This document shows, piece by piece, positions 25,927 through 37,400 of a stretch of DNA of 64,000 nt. The DNA comes from Setaria digitata (lineage: Eukaryota; Nematoda; Chromadorea; Rhabditida; Setariidae): contig RCAB01000113.1 of assembly GCA_003640385.1 (NCBI GenBank), positions 1-64,000 of the forward strand, written 5' to 3'. A program made the position numbers and the translations under genes. Numbering within the stretch: position 1 is the first letter of the stretch; every line of letters begins with the position of its first letter. Below the pieces are notes generated by a model. The model saw only the letters and a list, made by a program, of their open reading frames with translations, was not told the DNA's origin and made no database searches.

Positions 25927-26506
25927 AATACTATCATCCGAGGTGGTTTACTACGTTTTAATGAAAGTTTCTTCTGGACGGACCACACAAAAGTTTCCCC
26001 TTTTTCTTTTTTCTCTGAACTAATGAGTAGCTGTTACTATGTGGTCAACAAATAACGCTGGTTAATTTAATCCTAGACAAATGGTATTCTATTCAAAGTT
26101 TATTCACTAATTTAATACTTTGCGTTCAGTTTGTTCATTTTAATTCATGGATTTAAAGGATACTGTAATGTACAATTTATAATTTCAATTTCATGTGTCA
26201 AGTTTTGTTATAGACAATAATGCTAGCTGTTTTTATTGCTGTTGCTACAATAGTTTTAAATATGTTCCAGTTCAAGTTCACTTTCGCAGATTAAATTAAA
26301 GGTAGGAGAGAAATCATTAGCATAACCTCATCTTAATCAAATAAGATTTAAAATCTATCCCAATTGAGATTTCCCATTTAAACACTGGGTCAAATGGGGA
26401 ATAAATTTATCGATGTGAAAAATTTGCTTTCTATTTATTTAAAAGTGTCGGTCTTCTTTGGCAAGTAAAACGGTGCGAGAGGGAGAGGTAAGCGTAGAAT
26501 TTGCGC
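25927..26506. other. Spacer between the inverted tRNA-Gly genes
   Basis: AT-rich sequence with no gene or repeat seen apart from the tRNA copies themselves. Confidence 0.5.
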
Positions 26507-26578
26507 TGCGTCAGGGGGGAATCGAACCCCCGTCGATTGCTTGGAAGGCAACCATGCTGACCATTACACCACTGACGC
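26507..26578 (-). tRNA. tRNA-Gly (anticodon TCC), inverted second copy
   Basis: The 72-nt gene has the same body as the copy at 25855, in the opposite orientation, 580 bp away. A TTTT run follows on the minus strand near 26468. Confidence 0.97.
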
Positions 26579-27585
26579 ATCTGATTGGTACATCTGCTCT
26601 GTGGTACTGATTATTTTGATTAAAATTTTGTAAATTACAATTTTTATTGAACTCTTCAATATTATTACGATGAAATAAAAGTAACGAAAAATATAATTCG
26701 TATTTCTTTCGTTGATTCGAAAATTCTCATTGTACAACTTGAATCGTGCCAAAGTCCATTGCAATCTTAGACTTCTTTTTCTTCCCATTTTTTTTTTCTC
26801 GCAATTTTACAAGATGATCCTGCTGATTGGATTATGAAAAAGTTCAAATTGACTTGCAGAGGCCATAGTGAATATTTATAACTGCTGACAGGGAACAAAC
26901 AATGCTATAATGAACATCTTTTCTTCGTTTCTCTAAATTTCGAAGCACGAAACATAATATGAAGAGTGTATCGAGTCTAGTATGAGAAAACTTATCATTA
27001 CACATCATCAAGTGTGAGAGACGTTTTCAAGAATAGTTAATTAATTAAGATTCTGTGCAAAATATCACCCTTTTTTCATCGCTTTGATGTGAAAGGAAGT
27101 CCAATTCTCACTTTTGCTTGAGGGAGTTTATTAAAGCTACAATTTGGACAATTATTGTCTATCTGAAAAATGTCACATCTGTCTGCTTATGCTATACAAA
27201 AACTCATTAGTAACGATATGAATTTTCAAATTACTTGATGCATGTCATCTAGACAGGCATATTTTAGCAGAAAAACTGATAATAAATGATTTTTCATACC
27301 CCAAGGATTTTGTAATTGACAACTTTTCTTTCAAATTTTTGAAAATTCCTTATTAAAATTATTTGAAATCGAAAAAATTTTTTCCTTGAATTTAAAATTT
27401 TGCGTTTATTTCTAATCGATTGTAATTTCCAGTATTTTAGATGTATTTTGCAGGACTCTGCAATTTTTGCTTTGAAAAGCAAAAAGTACCAATAATTTAT
27501 CCAGGAATGATCATTTCTAATAATTCGAATATGATTAAAAGACCACGTAAGCATTCTGTGGCGTAATGTGATCTATGCGGTACAA

Positions 27586-27668
27586 GGTGCATGTGGCTTT
27601 TTGATTTGCGAGGACGCACACGTAATTTTCTGGTTGGCGAAGTGGTACACGTGGCTTTCTGATTTGCG
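27586..27668 (+). repeat. Short direct repeat in a GC-richer patch
   Basis: TGCATGTGGCTTTTTGATTTGCGA (27588-27611) recurs with two or three changes as TACACGTGGCTTTCTGATTTGCGA (27645-27668), 57 bp on. The surrounding 27540-27800 is GC-richer than the flanks, with no open frame that stands out. Confidence 0.55.
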
Positions 27669-29591
27669 ACCACATGTCAAAAGCATGTAGGTGAAAACCA
27701 TTTTAAAAATAGCAAAACAGCGTGGTGGAATAGAAGTTTACAAACTGATGAAAGGCCGCAGGATGTTATGAATTCCACGCTGAGCATCGTAACTACGCTG
27801 AGAAATGATAGCGTCTACTGGACAATTTCATTGATAAATAAGATAATTTTGTCAAGGAATATAGCTTGATTCATGTGTGTCACAAAATTATTTGCAATAG
27901 TTTGTTCTTGAATTTACGTTCAATAGCAGTGTTGATAGTTAATTGATATAATTTGATTAATTATTAGCATTATTTGCTTTAAAGTTATTATCATTATTGA
28001 TAGAAAATTGTCCGCGAATTCACAGTATTTTACAGTTATTTCAAAAAAATAACATCAATAAATGTTCAGAAAATTTTACTGAAAAACAAATTTATTAAAA
28101 CAAATTACAACTTTAATAAATATATGTTAACAAATCTACATCTTCAATGATTCGTAACTTTAGAGCACAATGATTAACTGCGTAATTTTAAAAAACTACT
28201 TTTCAAAGAATATGAAATAAAAATTTTATGCTTCTCTTAAAATTGCTATTGGAAAAATGCCAAAGCTGATTGTGCAAAAACGATTATCATGCTCTATGTC
28301 TGAGCTGAAATTCATCACACATTAAAATAATTTTATTTTTCACATTTAATTAAACTTACCATTGTATCATCATGCGCAATTCTGTATATAATTTGAAAAT
28401 GGTTGGAGAAATTGATTTTAACTTGAAAAAATAAAAAGCAATATCATCAAAGAATTGTTAGTGCTAATAAGTGATTAAGCAACAGTCAAATAAATTATTA
28501 AATTATAGTGAAATGAGTTTCTGGCCAATATCTTTCGACAACTAATTATTTATAGATATTTCTCTTTCATTATCAGATTTAGCATTCTTAAATTGAATTG
28601 AATAATTTGCAGAAATTTCATTCATCAAAAATATCAAATGGACACATGAAATTTTTATCGGTTGCGAAAATTTTCTTTTGATTATCAAAATCAAAAATAA
28701 ATTAGAACAAATCATCAGGTAGAAAGTAATGTGAGAAAAAATTGCATAAATAAATTTAAAAATCAGTACAAATAATTTAAAAAATTGGTAGAAAATTAAC
28801 TAATAATAATTTCCAAAACCATAAAAAAAAGGCAAATAAACAAATAAACATAAACATTGGGGATACATAAAGCATGTAGTAATTTCTAATGCTGCTGAAT
28901 TTTCTATATCAATCTATTTTTTTTAATGAGCATATTTTTAATGCTATTTTTTGATTTCATTTTTTTTTAAAATTTAAGTTTTCACTTGCGCACAAAACTG
29001 AAAATTAACTGTTTTAATTTCTATTATAATCAGAATAAACATATTGTTATTTTCAATTCCGTTAAATCTATCTTAAGCATAATATACATATTGCCGTGAA
29101 AAGGATTTAATTGACATCTTCATGCGTTGTCAAATATTTTAATCAGTCCATTAGAAAATTAGTTTTTTTTTTCCTGAAAGCATGAGTGGCGATGAAATAA
29201 ACAGCGTAATAGTCAATAAATTTATGCTAAACAAACCTTATATGCAAGTAATTTGAAATAACCATTATTTTATCATTTCATTTTTCGATTTCCAATTTAG
29301 TTTCTTTCTTTTTCTTACTTTTCTAAGACTGTTATCACCTAGTTTTATTCCAGTGATAATTTAATTAGTGAGCGTAACATTCATCCGTCAATTTGACCAG
29401 TGTCGAGAACGAATTTTTTTTCCTAAGCGCAGAAAATATAGTAGTACACGGAAAAATGTCGTCTACGGAGACATAAAAGATGCGTAGTCTTTTCTATATT
29501 AATTTTTTAAATTTTATTCATTAATAAATGTAATTCAATTTCAAAAGTTCATTTTATCGAAAATTTTTTCGAATTTTTCCTTAAGTACACG

Positions 29592-29653
29592 TAACTATAA
29601 ACTTTCTAATGATGAAAACTAATAACTATAAACTTTCTAATGATGAAAACTAA
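29592..29653 (+). repeat. 31-bp perfect tandem duplication
   Basis: The unit starting TAACTATAAACTTTCTAATG and ending GATGAAAACTAA occurs twice head to tail without change. Confidence 0.85.
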
Positions 29654-30307
29654 CAAATTTCTAGCACCTTTACTAACCATTTCATTTTATATCACATTTC
29701 ACTTGCAGAAAATATTGATAATTTTCACTTAATATTTTTCCTGAAAATTAATGAGATCAGTTAATTAGATACAAAGCAATCGATTTTCGTCTACTATAAC
29801 TAATTGTTTTTCTCCCTTTTCGTACTGTATGCCTTCAGCTCGCTATTTAATTATTTCATTTCAAGTCTTATATATTTACTTCAAGATTTTATTATTAAAA
29901 GAAAAAGATGAAAAAAAAAAAGAAAAAAGGACAAATAGCTTGACTAACTTTGCCCTTTACAAGTTGTTTCTCATTGAAAATTAGAGATAAATAACCGATA
30001 TTAACAAACTTTAAGAGCTTTAAGAGCTGAAAAAAGAAGAAAACAATTCATTTTTTCATATTTTCAACCTCGAAAATTTAATATAGTAAAAGCTGCTAGC
30101 AGGGCAGTGAGGAAGCAGACTGCTACTGTTGTTAGTGTATTTTAAGGATGTTATTTAGATGCAATTAAAGTGTCACCACTAATTGGGAATCAAACTGAAA
30201 ACTGCTTTCCAACTATTACATCTAAAAGATGTTCGTTATTTTATTTCTGGTGCTATCATTGTGAATTTAGAAGTAAATTTTAATGTTATTAATTTTAGAA
30301 ATCTCGA

Positions 30308-30713
30308 ATGATAACACGCAATGTCGCTGTAGCATTGATAGAATCAAATTGTTTCAAATTGATGTCATTTCTAGGGTCGTCAACTGTTTTAGTATTTCAA
30401 TTCAATCTGAGCAAATTGTTACTAGGAAACAAAAGGAAGTCTCAGATATTTCCAGTCGTAAGTGAAAATAATTGCCTTAATGTCGACAGGTAATGTTTTC
30501 GCTTTCTTTCTTTTTCTTTTCTGCAAAATAATACCTTTAATTCAGAGACTTCTTCACTACAATCTTAATACTATTACTACGGATTTTAGCGAAAATTTGT
30601 GCGTTATTATTTTTAGATATCTAATGATAATGACTGATATTGCCGTAGAGAAGTTCGAAGTTTATTGGTTGCTAATTTTGAAACTGGAAAATTTTGAGTC
30701 GAAAGTAAATTAA
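30308..30713 (+). CDS. Candidate two-exon small protein, unrecognised
   Basis: Exon 1, 30308-30457, starts at the ATG nine bases behind AATTTTAG, a likely spliced-leader acceptor. It ends at a consensus donor C|GTAAGT. Exon 2, 30546-30713, follows TTAATTCAG and ends TAA. Both junctions are phase 0 and the product has 105 residues. It begins MITRNVAVALIESNCFKL and the C-terminal half contains YLMIMTDIAVEKFEVYWLLILKLEN. The two halves resemble each other (MITRNVAVALIE versus MIMTDIAVEKFE), and so does the DNA around them 318 bp apart. The gene may therefore contain, or be, a local tandem duplication. No domain recognised. Confidence 0.42.
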
Positions 30714-31485
30714 TGATTATAAGAGAGTGCAGAAAGTAAAGCTTATCATTGTTGTCGATAAATTTCTGACTTAACATAATATTTGAGTTAGCAAAAATTT
30801 CTCATGATCACTTTTTTTTCCTTTCTTTACACTTAATAATTCAAAACAAAAAAAGTTGAAAGTTTTAAGCCTAAAAGATTTCAGCCAGTGCCATCAGATT
30901 TCTTTTTTAACATTTACAGTATCAAAATTCCACATGTCTTTTTCTTTACTTTCAGATTATAACTTCTTATTAAAATGGATATGCGGAAGCTAAATTTAGG
31001 ATATCGATCCATAAATTTTAATTTGAAATAATTTAAATGAAAATAAGAAGCTGTGTAAATTTAATTTTTTGCATTTAACAAAAGTTTTGAAGAAGTGAAC
31101 AACTTTAGCAAGAAGAAAGGACGCATTTTGATTAGACTAATGGAATTTAAATTTTTCACTTGAAATTAAGAAAAGGATTTACAAATATCGTGTATTACAC
31201 CAAATATTATGTCAAGGGAAAGCAGTATGAAGTTCTCAGCAGTATTTTTTTCTTTTACTGGTGGTTTAGTGCTTGTATTCCTTTTATGAATTCCACATGA
31301 AAAGATGAATAAATTATTTTTAGCATTATGATAAATATCAATTTAATCATTCTAATCTCATCAATTTAATAAACTTCTCAACACTGATCAATTTATTGGT
31401 AGTAAGCATGAATTTAATATAATATAATATTTTAAATTAAATATGACGCTATCTATTTATTAAGTGCATTTTAGACAAAGAAAAA
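30714..31485. other. Upstream region of the ankyrin-DPY-30 gene
   Basis: AT-rich with no exon seen. TGCATTTTAG ends at 31473, twelve bases before the ATG at 31486, and is a plausible spliced-leader acceptor. Confidence 0.45.
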
Positions 31486-34400
31486 ATGGACGAAGAAAAT
31501 CTGGAACATTTCATAATGAATTTGGATTTTGATACTAAACGATTCACCGAACTGGAAAATTTACAAATTGCTGGTAAACTTCACATAGTTAGTCGAATTC
31601 TAAGTAGGCATTTGGATAACAAATCTTTGATGGAATATCTAGCACGATTTCGGAAGCAACAGGTTTTTTAGTTTTTATTTTTTTTACCTAATTTTAACAA
31701 ATAAAAATTTGTTTCCAATAAAAAATTTTAAATTTATCCTTGTCAGCTGCTGCGCTAAGCTTTTCTTTTTCGATTTGTTTTTTACTCAAAATCTTGAAGG
31801 AGAAATTTACTCTGATTTGAATTTTTTCAACTTATCGAATAACACTGATATGATCTAAAGCTTAGTGCTTATCTTGCAGAGTCGCTTATGCGCAGCAATC
31901 AGAGCTATTGAAGATAATCAATTGAAAAAATTGTACAATTTAATTGATAATGATTTGGTGGTGGCGCGAAATTCCAAAGATATTCTTTTACTTATTTGCT
32001 AATGTTTTAAGCAAAAATTTATTGTCATAAATTGTGTTACCAAACACTGTATTATCAAAACATAGAATTTTCTTTTTTTTTTTCTTTTTTTAAGCATAGA
32101 ATTTTTGTATTTCTTTTTTAATTATTAAAAGTGATGGCTTAATTTTAGGTTTAAGCTTGATTCACATTGCTGTATGTTTGGAACGTCATGAAATTGTGGA
32201 GTATCTAGCAAGAGCATATCCAGAAAGCAGGGATATTTTAGATGTGGTATTTTTTGTGCAGATTAACTAATATTTGTCATTTTAATTTTCAGTATTTTAA
32301 AATATCTAAAAAAGCAGATATCTGAAATGACGGCAAAATATGTCGTTAATTAATTTTTTTTTAAAACGCTGACAAGTCTGCATTTTAAAAAAGTATTTTT
32401 TAACTTAGTGATTTAAAAATTGACGCTATGAACAAATTCTAAAATTTTACACTTCAAAAGAAAGAGAAATGTAAATAAAATACTTTTAAAATGTAATTGT
32501 TATAATGAAATAAAAAATTGCTAGAATGGTCGAGCAGCAATACATTATGCAGCAGCACAACAAAATGCAATTTATGATACATTAATTGATTACGGTGCAA
32601 ATGCTCTAATTACTGATAAGGTATCACAAATTTCCCTTTTCATATGTTAATTAAAAAGTTTTGAGATTTAAAATTAAATTTGCGGAAATCTCCGTGACTA
32701 ATAATAATGATTTATTATTAAACTGATATCTAATCATTTGATGGAATTCTTTAGGCAGGTCTAACAGCTGCACAGTATCGCGAAAATCCTGAAGCTGTAT
32801 TGCCATCACCATTGATAAGCAATGATAGTGATTTCAAATTAGGGCATGTATCACTGGATGAAAATCATTATGATTCAAGTAAAAGTTTATTTCCATTAGT
32901 TGATTATTATAAGCTTAAGTTCATCTCTTTTATTTTTATTTCTTGTTTATAATTGTGATGGATGAAAAATAGGCAAAAAAAAACAATCTCTTTCCAAAAT
33001 TTTATTCATATTATGCGTACAATTTTTTTTTCTTATTAAAAAATATATCGGTAAACAAAGACAAAAAATGCAAAAAAAAGAAAACTATAAAATATTTGTT
33101 AATTTGGATTAAAAAAAACTCAAGGATAATTTTATGACCATTATTAATGTAGGTGTTATTTTAATTATTGTTAGAACGGCACAATTAATTTAATGGTTTT
33201 AATTGTATTTTCAACTGAATATTTATTGCTTGTTTATTCTGCACTCTTTTACTGAATATATTTTAGCAATCATGAAGATTTCTTGCAAAAAAATTTCAAA
33301 TTTAAAACGAAATGCTAAAATATTTATTTTTTAGTTTAGCCATAATTATATATTGCTCGCAACATTTATAGTTATATTAAAATTGATGCATTTTATGTCC
33401 AATTTCTTTTAAATGCAAACATATTCACCTACTTTTTAATTATTTAAAACGTTACGCTAAAAACGTTTGCTAGCAATTTATGTTAGCAAGAAATTAGATG
33501 CATATTTAATACTAAATGATGCCGAATATTTTCTCATGCAAATCTTCAACTAAGATCAGCTAAGTCTAAAACCATGCAAGGTACGCTTCTTTTGATCAGG
33601 CCAAAAATTTAGTTGTGACAGGCAAATTAATGTGATATTAATTAAATGAAGCAAAAAATTCACAGTTACCTGTGCTGCATGAGTAAGTAACTTTTTTAAA
33701 TCACAATCATAGCAGCTTTGCTGTTTTGAAAATAGCTCTTAATGATAATTTGAATCATGTAAAAAAATTTTTTTTTCGATTTTAAAAATGTCATTCAAGT
33801 ATATTCCTTCAATGTATGTTAAGACCTCAATAATTTTTGGTAAATACATTTTGAATATGTTTAAAAATATTCGATAAGTATAATATTTAAATATATTCAA
33901 AATTTGATGCTTAGACTTTCTTGATAATGCTCATTTAAAGGAATATAATTTCTAAATATATTTAATTAAACATATTACTTATAATTCAACGCTCGAACTT
34001 TTTGACACCAATTTAAGATGCGACAAAATTTGTTAAATATTTAAATCAGCTAATATGCAGATTTCAACATATTAATTTTATGATATTGCTTTAGAATATG
34101 CTGCAAAAATTTTCAATTGTTTGTTGAATGAATTAAAATAAAGTGTGTTTTTGCAACATGAAAAATTTAAGTGGAAAATTAGTAATTTAAGTCACATCGA
34201 TTAATAAGTGTTGCAAAAATTGAAATGAATAATTAATTCAGATATTCCAAATGAGAGTGAAATAAATAAATGGCTTGAAGATGGTAACGTCCAACAACTG
34301 GAGCAGGTTCTTCTCGACGGTCATGGATATTTGCTAAACGATAAAACTTCTGATAATTCAGTGACAAGTCATTTCCTCAGCGGAATATCTAAATATCAGG

Positions 34401-37400
34401 TCCAGATTATTCTTGTTTTTCAAGTGAATTTTATTTTATCAACACTGATCAATTTCTTTTTTTTTTTTTTAATGCACAGTCTTCATAGAAAAAAATGATT
34501 GAAATTGTTAAAAACATTTCTTTGTTTTATGAAAGCAAATAAAAAAGTCAGTTGAAGTAAATTTCTACTAATTTTAGAGTAAAATTGATTTAATTCATAA
34601 AGCTGTTGAAGAAGGTGATATTAATGAGCTAACGTCATTAATTGATTTTGAAAAACTTTCAACTGCTCGTGATAGACACGGTAAAATTTGAAAAATTTTC
34701 AATTACAAAATTTTATCGCACTCTTATTTTTGCACCAACAAATTATGCAACAATAAAATTATTTTTATTTTTCTTAATTATTCTTGATATAAATTACATT
34801 TTCTATTATTTATTGGCCATATAATTTTCTTTTTTTTTTTAATTTTACTTCGAAACCAAAAAATGAAAAGTGAAAAACGATGGAAATTATTAAAATTATC
34901 ACTTCCTATTATGACATCATTATAAAGTGCTGTTAATTGATAAAAAATTTTTTACTCAATTAAAATGCTGACAAGAGATCAGAAAAGTAGAGTAAATGAT
35001 TTACATGACTAAAATTATTTATTGCTGTTATATTATATTTGAAATATATAGTTTTTAGGTATGACTCCATTGCATAAAGCTGTATTACATGGACAAACAA
35101 ATGCAGTTCGATATTTGTTAGCAAAATATCCGTCCTGTATTAATGCTACTAATCATGTAACAGCTTTTTTTTCTTTTAATTAATTAATTTAAATAAAAAT
35201 TTTAGGGAATAAAAAATTTTTTTGATTATACGAAGCTCTTCACATAGTTGTCGAGCTATTTTGTTTTTTTCCTTTCAATTTTTAAATTTTATTCAGCTAA
35301 CTCTAATTTTCAAAAAAATAAATGAATAAAAAAATTTTATTAATGAAAAATTTAAGACTGGTCGAACAGCATTACATTATGCCTCAGCAAGTCCAACTGG
35401 TGAGTACTTGGTCAAATTATTACAAAAAGCTGGCGCTGATGCATTCATTCAAGATAAGGTTTTAAATTATTTTATTTCCAATTTTACTTTTTTTTCTAAG
35501 TTTTACATATTTCATCCTGATATTAAATATTCATTTCATCTTCTTCTTAACTAGAGCATTTCTATCACAATTTTCTTCTGACTAAGTAAAATTCCTCTAA
35601 ATAGAGTTTAGAAATTTCAAAATTTAAAATATCATCAAAATCTAACTTTGATTAATAAAATAAAACGCATAATTAATAAAACAAAATATGCAATCAGAAT
35701 GAATGATTAAATTTTAAGCGCTTTTATAACTTTTAAATGATTATATTACAGTTTGGCCATACATCATCGTATTATCAAAACCATTTGAACCATTCAAATA
35801 TCGAAATAATTGATGACAGTGACGTCTTGAACGAACTAATTACAGGTCAAATAAGTGGACCATTTTTACAAGGTTAAAAGTCAAGTTTTATTCTCCTCTT
35901 TTCAAATATTATAACTATTTTGTCCTATTGCTTTCATTCAATTCCTTGATATTAACTGTCATCTGGTTGATTTCATGAAGTGCATAAATCGAGGGATATT
36001 TAATACACGCCAAAATCTCACAACTAATTTATTATTTAAATGGTTAGTAACTGGTGGACTATTTTATTTATTAAAAGTCTTTCTTATCAATTAGTAATCA
36101 TTATTTTACAATAGATCTCGAAGACGATATTTTGGAATGGATTCAAACAAATAATGTTAAAAAATTGGATGATTTGGTTCTAAATGGCTATGCTGATTTG
36201 TTAATTAGTCGAGTCTATGATGTCGACGATTCAAATGTCCGAGCATTTTTTGACACATTACCGCAATATCAGGTTAGTTATTTGCCTAAAAAAAAAAAAT
36301 AGAAAAACGTTTATAAATGACAATATATGGCGGTAAAAGAAGGATGGGAAATAAAATGGATTTAAATTTTTTTGAAGTTTTAAGAACAGCAGAAATATCA
36401 GCCTAAAATGAATGAACGAAATGAAATACGAGAATTATATACAAGAAACAAGCAAAAAAGAGCAAAAAATTTATGAAACACTGGAATTTGTTGCATATTT
36501 TATTCAAAATTCCTTCCAATAATTATTTTTGCAATATTTAAGCATTGCTATATAAAATATTTAGGATAAAATTGAAGCAATTCATAAAGCTATCGAAACA
36601 GGTAATTTACGAGCAACGAAAGTATTAATTGATCGAAAAAAGATGGCATTTTGTCGTGATGTGCAACATTTAACACCGTTACATAAAGCTATCATTTTGG
36701 GTCAAACTGAAATTGCTAAATATTTAATCAAAAATTATCCACAATCAACAAATGCCATGGATGAGGTGTCTTTTTATGCCCAATCATTTGTTCATTACTT
36801 CTCTAGAAATCATTTATTTATTTATTTATTTGTTTATTTATTTACTTATTTACTTATTTATTTGTAAATAATTGAATGATAAATTTCTACAATGAAATTT
36901 ATTCCCTGCAAATTAATCTATTTTGATTATTTGAAATGGAAAAAGTAAAAAGTCATCATTCTTTGAACAAATTAATGAATTGGTTGAAAAACTGAGAAAA
37001 TGAATAACTGCGCTGATATACTAAATGAACAGGTACGATTCATATCTAAATAAATTTATTCGATTCAGTTCGATCAGATTTATATCAAGAAAAGAAGACT
37101 AAATGTCACTTCAACAAATTATGCTATACCTTTCCAGGATATCTATTATTCAAAGTTTTCAGCTTTACATCAAAATAACTGTCATAATTTTACTTCATTC
37201 TCAAAATTTCAAAAAAAAAAAAAAAAAAAAAAGGAAGAACTAATTGGTGCACTTTTTTCTCCTGTTACTTTATTCTGTTTAGTGAGCAATTTCTAATTTC
37301 TTTTTCTTTTTTACTTCTACTTTTTTTTTCTTTTTTAATCATTTATAATCCCTTTTATAATTTATGATTTTATTGGCTTCTTTTTAGAATAAGCGAACAC

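Larger units (their letters stand above)
26579..30307. other. Long intergenic region
   Basis: No supported exon. Contains a GC-richer patch with a short direct repeat at 27586-27668 and an exact 31-bp tandem duplication at 29592-29653. The rest is AT-rich. Confidence 0.5.

Noticed and set aside
26564..26788. Minus-strand 74-codon frame
   Set aside because: It ends inside the tRNA-Gly gene, lacks splice context and has chance-like composition.
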